DNA from: Chloracidobacterium thermophilum B
Lineage (GTDB): Bacteria; Acidobacteriota; Blastocatellia; Chloracidobacteriales; Chloracidobacteriaceae
DNA: 64,000 nucleotides
Reading direction: 5' to 3'
Assembly: GCF_000226295.1 (NCBI RefSeq)
Contig: NC_016024.1
Coordinates: 913,501 to 977,500, forward strand
The position numbers were made by a program, and so were the translations under genes. The notes below the pieces were generated by a model, which made no database searches, was not told the DNA's origin, and was given only the letters and a program-made list of their open reading frames with translations. Positions 16,553 through 26,700 of the stretch are shown in pieces. Numbering within the stretch: position 1 is the stretch's first letter; every line of letters begins with the position of its first letter.

Positions 16553-17788
16553 TCACGACCGGGCAGAGGCTGTTGTTTTGACCGCCACAAAGGCCAGGAA
16601 TACGGCGGCAGCCAGCGCCGCAACGGATGCCCCGGTGACGAAGGGGGACGCCACAGAGACGTGTTTCATCGCATAGCCGCACCAGGCCGGGGCCAGAATG
16701 CGCCCCAGGCTGGCAACGGAAGCGGCCACCCCCAGCACTTCCCCGCGTTCGTCCTCGGCAGCGCGGTTGGTGAGCAGGGCCAGCAGGGTCGGGTTGGCGA
16801 GCGCCGTCCCAACGCCCATGCCGCCACACAGCCAGACGAGTCCCGTAACGGTATCGGCAAATGGGGCAACAGCCAGCGTCACTGTCAGCAGTCCGATACC
16901 AACCGCAAAGATGGTGCGCTCTCCGAAACGGTGAACCAGCGGACGGATACAGCCACCCTGCACCACCGTCATGGTGAGACCGAGAAAGGCAAACAGGTAG
17001 CTGTTGTCGCGTTCCCCAAGGCCGAAGCGGAGGTTGGTGTAGAGCGGAAGCATCATCTGGTAGCAGGATGCCGCCACGATGAACAGAAAATTGATGATGA
17101 GCAGGGACCCAAGCTGTGGGTGCCGGAACCAGTTCCCCAGCGAGGTGATATGCCCTTCCTGGTGCTGGAGGGTGGCTTCGGCGCGCTGTTCGGGGGACAG
17201 ACTTTCCGGCAGCAGCCACCACATCACCAGCGCATTGCTGAGTGCCAGTCCGGCGGCGACATAAAACGGCGTGGCCGCATCGGTGTAGTGGGCAATGATG
17301 CCGCCCAGTGCCGGGCCAATCGTGTAGCCCAACCCAATGGCCGCGCCGATGAGGCCCAAGCTCTGGGCGCGTCGCTCCGGGGGGCTGACATCACTGGCGT
17401 AACTCATCGCCAGCGCCGTGTTGCCGCCCGTCACCCCATCCAGGGCCCGCGCCAGAAACAGGACGCCCAAGGCAAACGCGCCATCCGTCAGCAGCGAAGC
17501 TGCTCCGGTGGCGGCGGCTGCCACCGCCGAGCCGCCCATACAGGCCAGCAGTAGCGGCTTGCGCCCTTTGCGGTCTGAAAGCCGCCCGATGGCTGGCGCA
17601 AAGAGCAACTGGGCAATGGAATACGAGGCCAGCAGCCATCCGACGACCACTGCCGAGCCGCCAAAGGTGCGGGCATAGGTGGGAAGAATGGGGATGACCA
17701 TTCCCCAGCCAATCTGGTCAACCAGTGTAACGATAAAAATCAGCAGCGATGCCCGCCGCGCCTGGTCTGGACTCGACATCATAAGCAT
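16553..17788 (-). CDS. MFS drug/metabolite exporter (TetA/DHA1-like)
   Basis: A 411-residue major facilitator protein with about 12 hydrophobic helices. The N-terminal DQIGWGMVIPILPTYAR and the motif-A loop GRLSDRKGRKPLL between helices 2 and 3 are typical of the DHA1 drug:proton antiporters, and a weaker second copy occurs after helix 8. The substrate cannot be deduced. ATG 17788 lies 6 bases beyond the stop of the queD-like gene on the same strand, so the two are probably cotranscribed; a role exporting a pterin or deazapurine compound is possible but only inferred from that linkage. The AddB-like gene follows after 60 bases. Confidence 0.85.
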   Translation of the reverse strand: MLMMSSPDQARRASLLIFIVTLVDQIGWGMVIPILPTYARTFGGSAVVVGWLLASYSIAQLLFAPAIGRLSDRKGRKPLLLACMGGSAVAAAATGAASLLTDGAFALGVLFLARALDGVTGGNTALAMSYASDVSPPERRAQSLGLIGAAIGLGYTIGPALGGIIAHYTDAATPFYVAAGLALSNALVMWWLLPESLSPEQRAEATLQHQEGHITSLGNWFRHPQLGSLLIINFLFIVAASCYQMMLPLYTNLRFGLGERDNSYLFAFLGLTMTVVQGGCIRPLVHRFGERTIFAVGIGLLTVTLAVAPFADTVTGLVWLCGGMGVGTALANPTLLALLTNRAAEDERGEVLGVAASVASLGRILAPAWCGYAMKHVSVASPFVTGASVAALAAAVFLAFVAVKTTASARS

Positions 17789-17794
17789 CCACTC

Positions 17795-18172
17795 TTACGC
17801 ATTGTCTGGTGCCTCACCGTAGTAGTGGCAGGCCGAAGTGCAGGTTTCGGCAATGCTCACCCGATACAGACAAGGTAAGGCCGGCGCGAGCCGTTCCCAA
17901 ATCCAGCGGGCGAGGATTTCACTGGTGGGATTTTCGAGTCCGGGAATGTCATTGAGGTAGTAATGGTCCAGTTGCTGGCGGATCGGCTCAAAAGCCTGCC
18001 GGATGGCGTCGAAGTCCATCAGCCAGCCCAGTTCGGGATCGACTTCACCGCGCACGACAATCTCCACACGATAGCTGTGGCCGTGCAACCGCCGACACTT
18101 GTGGTGGGGCGGGACGTGAGGCAGATGATGGGCGGCTTCAAACGTAAAGGTTTTCGCCAACTCGACACGCAT
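17795..18172 (-). CDS. queD: 6-carboxy-tetrahydropterin synthase / 6-pyruvoyltetrahydropterin synthase family
   Basis: A 125-residue T-fold enzyme. QueD converts dihydroneopterin triphosphate to 6-carboxytetrahydropterin in queuosine/preQ0 synthesis. Zinc-ligand histidines are visible in FEAAHHLP and LHGHSYRV, the catalytic Cys lies in KCRRLHGH, and the C-terminal Glu is in VSIAETCTS. PTSEILARWIWE is the usual conserved helix. The family also includes eukaryote-like PTPS; the single-Cys KCRRLHGH spacing favours QueD. It is the first gene of a minus-strand unit followed by an MFS transporter. No queC, queE or queF is in the window. Confidence 0.85.
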   Translation of the reverse strand: MRVELAKTFTFEAAHHLPHVPPHHKCRRLHGHSYRVEIVVRGEVDPELGWLMDFDAIRQAFEPIRQQLDHYYLNDIPGLENPTSEILARWIWERLAPALPCLYRVSIAETCTSACHYYGEAPDNA

Positions 18173-18258
18173 AGTCCGCTGTAAACAACTGGAAAACTGA
18201 AGGTGATCTTACGCACAATGCCTGTGGCGTCAACGTACGGCCGAATGTCGGCAACAGC

Positions 18259-18286
18259 TTGACGTGGCCCGACTGCGGCCCATACC
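18259..18286 (+). promoter_or_regulatory. Candidate sigma70-like promoter for the kinase-GGDEF gene
   Basis: TTGACG (18259-18264) and CATACC (18281-18286) are separated by 16 bases in the 222-base divergent interval between queD and the large kinase gene. The -35 is 5 of 6 to consensus, the -10 only 3 of 6. This would give a leader of about 100 bases. Confidence 0.3.
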
Positions 18287-18394
18287 GTTTAGGGCGCGCA
18301 CACTCAACGAAACCCTCGACTCGTTATCTTTCACCGTGATGAGCTGCATCTGAAGCCACTCCAGGATGTAGGTGATCACGCCCTTGGCCTGCAC

Positions 18395-21300
18395 ATGACC
18401 GAACGCGAGTCGCCGCCGATGGAAATGACCGATGACCAGCCCGACCCGCTGCTGGGGATGACGGTGGACGGCAAGTACCGCATCGAACGGGTGCTTGGCG
18501 TGGGCGGGATGGCCACGGTGTATGCGGCCGTGCGGCTGCAAATTGGCGACACGGCTGCCATCAAGGTGCTTTCACCGGAGTCAAAATCCGTTCCGCTGGC
18601 GGTCGCCCGTTTCCAGCGTGAAGTGCGCGCTGCGGCCCGGATCAAACATCCCAACGTCGTGTCCATCTATGACTTCGGGACGCTGCCCGATGGCCGCGCC
18701 TACATGGTCATGGAGTACATCACCGGGGAGTCCCTGCGGGAAGAACTCAAGCGGGCGGGGCGTCTGTCTCCCGAACGCGCCGTGGCCATTATGACCAGCG
18801 TGTGCGCCGCCATTCATGCTGCCCATCAGGAAGGGATTCTGCACCGCGATCTCAAGCCGGAAAACATCATGCTGGCGCGCATGCGGGATGGGAGCGAAGT
18901 CGTCAAAGTGGTGGATTTCGGCGTCGCCGAGCTGCATGAGCAGGCGGCTACGTCAGCCATGACAAAGCTGACCGAATACGGGCTGATGGTGGGGACACCC
19001 CACTACATGTCGCCGGAGCAATGCCGGAGCGAGCCGCTCGATGTGCGGTCGGATGTGTACAGCCTGGGCATCATTCTCTACGAACTGCTGACCGGCAGTG
19101 TACCGTTCAATGCCCGGACGGTTTCAGCCGTCATCATCCAGCAGGCGACGGAAGCACCGCGCCGTCCGCGCGATTTGAACCCGGAGCTGAGTTGGGCGCT
19201 GGAGCATGTCGTGCTGCGGGCGCTGGAGAAAGACCCGGCGCGTCGGCCGCAGACGGCAGCCGAACTGGCCCAGGACCTGCAGTTGTCGCTGACCAATGTG
19301 AGGGCCACGGGGTCGTTCGGTTTTTCCGCCCCACCGGCCCGTGATACGACCGGTTCACTGCCGCCGGTGACGTTCGGGAGCACTTCCGAGCACCTCACGC
19401 CGCGCTCCCTGGTGGTACGCCGGTCGGGAACACTCCGCTACGACAGCCTGACCGGGATTCGGAACCTGACCTTTCTCAAGCAGGAGGTGGAAAGTCTCGT
19501 TGCCGCCCGCCGGACGGCTTCGCTGCTGCTGGTGGGGGTGGATGGCATGAAGGCCGTCAACGACCGCTTCGGCTACACCGTGGGGGACAGCCTGTTGCGG
19601 GAACTGGCCCACTGGCTGCGTGAGCACGTGGGTGAACTGGGCATTGTGGCGCGGCTGGGCGGGGATGAGTTTGCCATCCTTCTGCCTGGCAACACGGCGG
19701 CCGACGCCATCGTGTTTGCCGACCGGATGAAGCAACGCCTGGCTGAGCAACGGTTCCTGCGGGCTGAAGTGACCGGGGGACTGCCGGTGCAGGTGACGAT
19801 TGCCGTGGTGGTGTCGCCGGATGATGCGGTCACTGGTGTTGGCCTGCTCGATGTGGGTGGGCAGGCACTGGCAGCGGCGAAGCGGCAGGTGCCGGGGGGC
19901 ATTTACCGGCAGGGGCTGGATGAATCCACCCTGCGCGCCCACCCGAACTTCAACGCCTTTGTCGGTCGGGAACGGGAACTGCAACGGCTGCGGGAAATGT
20001 TTGACCGGACGGTGGCCGGGCGCGGACAGCCGGTGCTGGTGCTTGGCCCAACGGGAATCGGCAAAACCCGTCTGCTCCAGGAATTTCGCCGCCAACTCGC
20101 CGGTCAGGAAGTCACCTTTCTGACCATGCCCTTCTACGAGGCTGGTCAGGGGACGCCGTACAAGTCCTTCTACGACAGCCTGCGGGGAAGCTTGCAGTTG
20201 CTGCTTGAAGCCAATGAGCCGCCGGTCGTCCAGCAGATTCTCGGTCCGCTGGCCGAGCGGGTGTCGCTGGAGTTTGCCACCGAGGACGGGTTTCTGCACT
20301 TCTGCGATTCCGTACAGTCGGAAAACCAGCACGAGCGCTATCTGGCCTTTGACTATCTGGTGGCGCTGTACGCGGCGCTGGCGCACCAGCAGGTCACGGT
20401 GCTGTTTGTGGATGACGCGCATTTTGCTGATGAGCTGAGCCTGGATTTGCTGGCGTATCTGGCGCGCTCAACCGTTGGGCAACGACTGATGCTGGTGCTC
20501 ACGGCGCGGACGGAAGTGCTGACCGAGCAGCATCCCCTGCGCAACTGGATGCGGGCTGTCAATCAGTCGGTTGGGTATCAGTCCCTGACGCTCGAACCGT
20601 TGTCTCTGGAGGAGTCCACGGCGCTGCTCCACACGACGTTTCCCAATCTGAAGGTTGCCAGCAGCACTGTGGCCCGTCTGCATGCGGAGACCCGTGGCAA
20701 TCCGTTCTTTCTGGCCGAGATCCTGCGCCACCTCGTGCAGACCCAGCATATTGTGCGTCAGGAAGACAGTTGGGTGTTTCCGCCACTGACGGATGTCTCC
20801 CTGCCGCCGTCGGTCGTAGAGGTCGTTGAGGCTTCCTTTTCGCGTCTTTCTCCGACGGCTCTGGAGTTGTTGTCCCAGGCAGCGGTCATTGGCATGGACT
20901 TTACCTTTGACCTGCTCGTGGAAGTGACCGAGCGCCCGGAACGGGAAGTTCTGGCGGCGGTCGAGGAGGGCCTGGCGCAGGGCATCATCACCGAGTTGAC
21001 CGAAGCCGAGGAAGACAGTTACCGCTTTCGCCACGGAACGGTGCAGAAGGTGCTTTACAACCGGCTCAACCGGCGGCGGCGGCGCACAACGCATGCCGCG
21101 GTGGGATATGCGCTTGAAAAGGCGACGACCGTGACCGGGCGCAGCAGCCGCCTGGCGGGTGAACTGGCCTTTCACTTCTACCACGCGGCGGAGTATCTCC
21201 CCACCCTGCGCTATGCCGCCCTGGCCGGAACTCATGCCTGGCGGAGCTGGGCCATTGATGAGGCCCTTAAGTTTTACGGCTGGGCCGAAGAAGCCGAGCG

Positions 21301-22540
21301 CCGGTTGAACATCCTGGTGGATGTCATCTTTGATGAGAAGCAGGCATCATTCGACAACGTGCCCGTAGAGCAACTGCGGCTCATTGCCGACTTCAACCTC
21401 AACTACGGGCAGATGCTCATTCACATCGGCCGGCTGGATGAGGCTGAAAAAAAGCTCCAGCTTGCCCAGACCCTGGCGCGTCCTTCCCAGGACGAGCACC
21501 TGCGGGGCAAGACGCTGGCGGCGCTTGGTGAACTGTGCGAGGCCCGGAGCGAGTACTCCTCGGCGCTGCTCTACTGCCACCAGTCCCTTGAAATCCTGCG
21601 GCGCAAGGGCGACAAACGCGCCGAAGCCCGAACGATGGCAATGATTGGTACACTGTACGACCGGCTGGGGCAGTTGGCGCGTGCGGCTGATGCGCAGGAA
21701 AAAGCTCTGGCGCTGGCGCGCGCCATCCGGGACCGCCAGATTGAAGCCATTGCCCTGCGGGAAGGGAGCTTCGTCCGCGCCCGGCAGGGATTGTTTGCCA
21801 CGGCGGTGGCGCTGGCCAAAGAAGGCATTGCCGCTGTGGAGCGGCTGTCTGACCCGCTGGCCCTCTCGATTGCCACCAGCATCCTTGGTTTTGCCCTGCG
21901 CTCCCAGGGCGACTACGAAACCGCCATAGGGCATTTTCAACGGGCGCGCCAGCTTACCCAGGAACTGAATCGGCCCCGCAGTGAGTGCATTGAACTCATT
22001 AACATCGCGGAATGCCACATCGGGTTGGGAGAATCCTCCCTGGCGCTCGAAAAGGCCCAGACGGCGCTGGATATTGCCCTCAGGATTGGCAACCGTCAGC
22101 TTGAAGGGCTGGCAACGCTGACCATTGGCCGCGCCTATCGCCAGCGGGAGGAACTCGGTGCAGCCGTGGTGTGCTTCCAATCAGCCCTGAAGCTGCTTTC
22201 ATCCATCAGTGACCGGGCGGCCGAGTGTGATGCGCTGCTGGCGCTGGCCGATTGGCACTGTCTGGACCGGCATCCGATTGAAGCTCTCGAACTGATGCAC
22301 CAGGCACTGGCGGTACTGCCGGATGAAACCGCCCGGCCGTGGCAGTGGCGGATTGCGGTGATGTTGGCCCGTTGCCACCGGCTGTTGCGGCAGGTGGATG
22401 TTGCCCGGACTGATCTTGAGAAAGCGCGCGCCATCATCGAGGCCCTGCGGAGCAATCTTGATCCAAGTGTGCCTCCCGACCGCTTTGCGCGGGTAACACG
22501 GGCCTTTGACGAGGAATGGGCGGAAGTGTACGGCCAGTGA
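18395..22540 (+). CDS. Ser/Thr kinase - GGDEF - AAA ATPase - TPR multidomain signalling protein
   Basis: A 1381-residue cytosolic protein (no signal or membrane segment seen). Residues about 28-295 are a Hanks-type kinase: glycine loop GVGGMATVY, AIKVL lysine, HRDLKPEN near 150, DFG, and the MSPEQ activation-segment end. Residues about 348-505 are a GGDEF domain with YDSLTGIRN, the metal/base region DGMKAVNDRFG and an intact RLGGDEF near 422; the allosteric RxxD I-site upstream is absent. Residues from 522 (FVGRERELQRL) are a STAND/AAA_16-like ATPase with Walker A GPTGIGKT near 550 and LFVDDAH near 667. About 1000-1370 are TPRs. It stands alone, divergent from queD. The kinase-ATPase-TPR part resembles PknK-like proteins; the inserted diguanylate-cyclase domain is unusual. 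Confidence 0.88.
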   Translation: MTERESPPMEMTDDQPDPLLGMTVDGKYRIERVLGVGGMATVYAAVRLQIGDTAAIKVLSPESKSVPLAVARFQREVRAAARIKHPNVVSIYDFGTLPDGRAYMVMEYITGESLREELKRAGRLSPERAVAIMTSVCAAIHAAHQEGILHRDLKPENIMLARMRDGSEVVKVVDFGVAELHEQAATSAMTKLTEYGLMVGTPHYMSPEQCRSEPLDVRSDVYSLGIILYELLTGSVPFNARTVSAVIIQQATEAPRRPRDLNPELSWALEHVVLRALEKDPARRPQTAAELAQDLQLSLTNVRATGSFGFSAPPARDTTGSLPPVTFGSTSEHLTPRSLVVRRSGTLRYDSLTGIRNLTFLKQEVESLVAARRTASLLLVGVDGMKAVNDRFGYTVGDSLLRELAHWLREHVGELGIVARLGGDEFAILLPGNTAADAIVFADRMKQRLAEQRFLRAEVTGGLPVQVTIAVVVSPDDAVTGVGLLDVGGQALAAAKRQVPGGIYRQGLDESTLRAHPNFNAFVGRERELQRLREMFDRTVAGRGQPVLVLGPTGIGKTRLLQEFRRQLAGQEVTFLTMPFYEAGQGTPYKSFYDSLRGSLQLLLEANEPPVVQQILGPLAERVSLEFATEDGFLHFCDSVQSENQHERYLAFDYLVALYAALAHQQVTVLFVDDAHFADELSLDLLAYLARSTVGQRLMLVLTARTEVLTEQHPLRNWMRAVNQSVGYQSLTLEPLSLEESTALLHTTFPNLKVASSTVARLHAETRGNPFFLAEILRHLVQTQHIVRQEDSWVFPPLTDVSLPPSVVEVVEASFSRLSPTALELLSQAAVIGMDFTFDLLVEVTERPEREVLAAVEEGLAQGIITELTEAEEDSYRFRHGTVQKVLYNRLNRRRRRTTHAAVGYALEKATTVTGRSSRLAGELAFHFYHAAEYLPTLRYAALAGTHAWRSWAIDEALKFYGWAEEAERRLNILVDVIFDEKQASFDNVPVEQLRLIADFNLNYGQMLIHIGRLDEAEKKLQLAQTLARPSQDEHLRGKTLAALGELCEARSEYSSALLYCHQSLEILRRKGDKRAEARTMAMIGTLYDRLGQLARAADAQEKALALARAIRDRQIEAIALREGSFVRARQGLFATAVALAKEGIAAVERLSDPLALSIATSILGFALRSQGDYETAIGHFQRARQLTQELNRPRSECIELINIAECHIGLGESSLALEKAQTALDIALRIGNRQLEGLATLTIGRAYRQREELGAAVVCFQSALKLLSSISDRAAECDALLALADWHCLDRHPIEALELMHQALAVLPDETARPWQWRIAVMLARCHRLLRQVDVARTDLEKARAIIEALRSNLDPSVPPDRFARVTRAFDEEWAEVYGQ

Positions 22541-22655
22541 GGCCCGCCCTGCCTTCACCAGCACGCCGTGAGACAACAGGGGCACCCTGCAAGTAGGGTC
22601 GGCTTTCCGGCGGCTGTACCTTGTCTGGTTTTACGCCGTCCTGCCTTTGGCTGGC

Positions 22656-23645
22656 TCAATACCGCTCCGTAACCAGCAACAGTTTGCCCATGACAGTACG
22701 GCTTTCCAGTTGTTTGTGGGCGGCAGCGGCGGCAGCAAGTGGAAAGGTAGCCGCAATTGGCACTTGAAACGTGCCGTTGGCAACCTGCGCCAGAATAGCT
22801 TCAAGGTCAGTTCGTGCCTCCGGGTAGCGCCCGGCCGCCATGAGGTTGCCCAACTGGAAGCCGTAGATGTGGGCATTCTTGGGGTAGAAATCCCGTACGT
22901 TGATAAGCGACGGTTCGAGTGTCACATTCGCCAGTGCGGCCACTCGTCCAAAGGGAGCCAACGCCTTGAGTCCATCGGCAAAAGTCTGCCCGCCGACCGT
23001 ATCGAGAAAGGCCGTCACGCCCTTGTTTTCAGTGATGTCCCGGAGGGCTTCAAGGAGGTTGATTTCGGCGTAGTTGACCAGAATGTTCGCGCCGAGACGG
23101 GCGGCAAAGGCCAGTTTTTCCGCGCTGCTTGCGGCCGCAATGACCGTCGCCCCGACGTGGCGCGCGATCTGGATAGCGGCTGTCCCGACGCCACTGGCGG
23201 CAGCCGGAATGAGCAGCGTGTCATCCGGGCGCAGCCGGATGAGGCGGTGCAGGCAATACCACGCCGTGAGCCAGTTGACGGGCAGCGCCGCGGCCGTCGT
23301 CGTGGTGACCACTTCGGGAAGCAAAGCGACTTCATCCTCGTGCACGACGGCTTCCGTCACATAGAGACCCTTCCGGTGGCCAAAAATGACAACCCGACTG
23401 CCAACCGGTAGCCGGGCGGCACGTGACTCCACCACCACGCCAGCCGCTTCGAGTCCCGGCCGCGCCGGAGGCTGCGCACCATGGTAAGCTCCGGTGCGGA
23501 GCAGGATGTCAGCCCGATTGACGCCAATGGCCTCAATCGCCACACGGATCAAACCGGGTTCAAGGGCTGGGGTTTCTTCCGTAATCAGGTGGAGGACATC
23601 AGGGCCGCCAAAAGCTTCAACGATGATGGCTTGCCGTGTGGGCAT
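22656..23645 (-). CDS. Zinc-independent MDR-family NAD(P)H:quinone oxidoreductase-like enzyme
   Basis: A 329-residue medium-chain dehydrogenase/reductase of the zeta-crystallin/quinone-oxidoreductase group. Start at ATG 23645 (MPTRQAIIVEAFGGPDVL) is typical; the frame stays open upstream but that sequence overlaps the divergent gene. The N-terminal GroES-like domain has GVNRADILLRTGAYH and RPGLEAAGVV. The Rossmann domain has AAASGVGTAAIQIARHVGATVIAA. The catalytic and structural zinc ligands of alcohol dehydrogenases are not present. Likely reduces quinones or enones with NADPH; the exact substrate is unknown. It is convergent with the kinase-GGDEF gene and divergent from the propeller-kinase, with 71 bases between starts. 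Confidence 0.85.
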   Translation of the reverse strand: MPTRQAIIVEAFGGPDVLHLITEETPALEPGLIRVAIEAIGVNRADILLRTGAYHGAQPPARPGLEAAGVVVESRAARLPVGSRVVIFGHRKGLYVTEAVVHEDEVALLPEVVTTTTAAALPVNWLTAWYCLHRLIRLRPDDTLLIPAAASGVGTAAIQIARHVGATVIAAASSAEKLAFAARLGANILVNYAEINLLEALRDITENKGVTAFLDTVGGQTFADGLKALAPFGRVAALANVTLEPSLINVRDFYPKNAHIYGFQLGNLMAAGRYPEARTDLEAILAQVANGTFQVPIAATFPLAAAAAAHKQLESRTVMGKLLLVTERY

Positions 23646-23716
23646 ACGGGTTGGAGATGTACCTTTCGTCAGGTGATGCTGTGCTGTGGCTGCAAAGTGT
23701 ATGTTCCCGCACAACC

Positions 23717-26700
23717 ATGCCACGGCTGCACCGGATTTGGCTACTCGGTCTGTGGTGCGTGCTGGCCGGGTTTGCCGGGGGGATAAGAGCTGACCCACGT
23801 CCTGTAACAGACGTTTCGGACGGGCCGCCGGTACGTCCGTTGACGCGCCTCTTCACCGGGAAAGACGGACTACCCCAGGTTTCCGCCATGAGCCTGGCGA
23901 CTGACCGGGAAGGGTATCTCTGGGTGGCGACCCAGGATGGTGCCGCCCGGTTCGACGGACGCACCTGGAAAACCTTTGCCATGCCCAACCGCCAGCGGTC
24001 GAACTTCCTGCGGGTGTGCCTGCCCACTGGCGACGGACGCCTGTGGTTCGGACGCCAGGATGGCGGACTCGCCTGCCGCCTGCCCGATGCCACTTGGGAA
24101 AACGCGGATGAAACCACCGGGCTTCCGGCCGGTCGGGTCAATTGTCTGCTGGAGCGGACGGAAGGTGAACTCTGGATTGGCACGGAACGCGGGCTGGCCG
24201 TCTGGCGGGCAGCGACACGGCACATCGAAGTCCTGCCGGGTCCGCTTTCCGGCGAGAGGGTGCTCTGCCTGGCCAAAACTCCCGACGGCAGCGTGTGGGT
24301 TGGCACACCGAAGGGACTGGTTCGGCATGACGGACACACCTGGGAAACCATAACCGCTGGCCCAACCGGAAGTGTCTCGGCAGGTTACGTGGACGGGACA
24401 GGGGCGCTCTGGGTGGGGGGCAGCGAGGGACAGCTCTGGCGCCGGGAAAACCGTACCTGGCGGCGCTGGCCGCTGCCGATCCGCAGCCGCATCACGACAC
24501 TGACCGAAACGACGCCGCCCCAGGGGGCACGCCGCCTGTGGGTTGGAACGGATGGTGACGGCTTGCTGTACCTGCTCCCGGACAATCCGCCTGACCTTCA
24601 GGCTGTACGGGCGTTCGATGCGGCGTATGGGCTGCCCAACGTCAGTGTCTGGAGCCTGCTCGCCCTGCCGTCCGCCACTCCGGGGCAGCACGTCGGGCTG
24701 TGGGTCGGCACGGATGGCGGCCTGCTCCAGGTTTCATTTACCGGCTGGGCCACACTCGACAACATCCCCACCCTCGCCGGTGCGAGTGTCTATGGGATGT
24801 GCGCCGTGCGGCGTCCCGATGGCGGAACCAACTACTGGTTCGGGACACGCGGCAACGGACTGGTTGGCTACGCGGATGGGCGCTGGCAGCAGCTCACCGT
24901 GGCCGACGGCCTTTCGACCAACACGGTGTTCAGTGTGCATGAAACCTTTGCGGCGCAGACCGGTCGTTCCCTGTGGATTGGAACGCAGGCCGGACTGTTC
25001 CGCCGACCGGCCGGGGGGCGGGTCGCGCCGGTGCGTGCCGTGCCCAAACTCGAACGGGCAAGTGTGCGCGGCTTTCTCGAATCGGATGACGGTCTATGGA
25101 TTGTCACGGCCGGCGCCGGTCTGCTGCGCTTCGAGGCGGAGCGGTGGACGGTTTTCGACACCGCCAGCGGTCTGCCGACCGACAACCTGCACGCCGTTTG
25201 TGAAAGTGTGTCGCCCGCCGGCGAAAAAAGTCTCTGGGTGGGAATGGAAAACGGCGGACTGGCGCGGCTGGTCAACGGGCAATGGCAGGTGTGGCAGGCG
25301 CCGGTGCTGCCCAATAACACGGTCATGACCGTCCAGGTCATGGACTTTTCCGACGGACGGCAGTTTCTGTTTGCCGGGACGGAGGGCGGCGGCCTCGTTA
25401 CGGCAGAACTCGATGGTACGCCACTTCACTTTCAGGTGTGGTCAGAGACGACGACGCCCGGCTTTCCCAACGACACGGTCTATCAGGTGCGCTTCGATGC
25501 GCAACGGCGCGCCTATGCACTGACCAACAAGGGCGTGGCGCGACTGACCTACCGGGGAAATGGCAACTTCACCATCGAAACCTTTGACACCGAAGACGGT
25601 TTGCCCAGCGGAGAGTTCAACGGCGGCGCTTCGATGGTGGACCCGCTGGGGCGCATCTGGGGTGGAACCCCCAACGGCGTGGCGGTATTCAATCCGGCGG
25701 CGGAGGCGCTGGCGTTGCCACCCCAACCGCCGAGGCTTCAGGCCGCAACCGCCGATGCCAATCCCCAAAGCTTTGCCGACGGACTGACGCTGCCCGCTCG
25801 TGTGCGCAGTCTGGTTTTTGAAATCTCAGCCCCGACGTTTATCGCCGTCTCGCGCCTGCGCTACCGAACCCATCTTGAAGGCTTCGATGAACAGCCAACT
25901 GACTGGGGTTCCGAGTCCCGGCGCACCTTCACCAATCTCCGGCCCGGCGAGTACGTCTTCACCGCCTGGGTACGTGACGGATACGGACGCGAGAGCCAGC
26001 CCACCCGGATACGTTTTCGGATTGCCACGCCGTGGTGGCTGACGTGGTGGGCGTGGGTGGGGTACGTGGGCTGCGGGTTCGGAGTGGTCTATGCCGGGGT
26101 GCGGTGGCGGCTGCGGGCGCTGGAGCGGCAGAACGCGGAACTGGAAGCGAAGGTGGCCGAGCGGACGGCGGCGCTGGCCGCCGCCAAGGCGGAGGTGGAG
26201 GCGCAGAATCAGGCGCTGGCGGCGGCCAAGACCGAAGTGGAGCGGAAGAACGCGGCGCTGGACGAGAAGGTGGCGGCGCTGGAGGCGAGCCAGCGGCGTG
26301 CCGACCGGATATTTTCGGCATTGGCGGAGGCGTTGCCGGGGACGGTGCTGGACGGGAAGTACCGGTTGGGGCGGAAGCTTGGGGCAGGCGGGTACGGGGT
26401 GGTGTTTGTGGGGGAGCATCTTGGGTTGCAGCGCGGGGTGGCGGTGAAGGTGTTCAAGCCGGTGGCTGGGAATGACAGTGCGGAGGCTTTGGAGCGGTTT
26501 CGGCGGGAGGGGTTGCTGGCGGCGCAGATACGGGATCGGCACGTGGTGGAGGTGGTGGATGCCGGGGTGTCCGGGGAGGGGATGGCGTATCTGGTGATGG
26601 AGTTGCTGGAGGGGTATGCGGTGCGGGAGGAAATGCGTGGTGGTGGGATGGGGGTGGAGCGGGCGTTGCGGGTGTGCGGGGCGGTGTGTCGTGGGTTGGC

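Noticed and set aside
23657-23716. ATG 23657 as start of the propeller-kinase gene
   Set aside because: It would put about 20 polar residues before the signal peptide. ATG 23717 gives a normal signal peptide.
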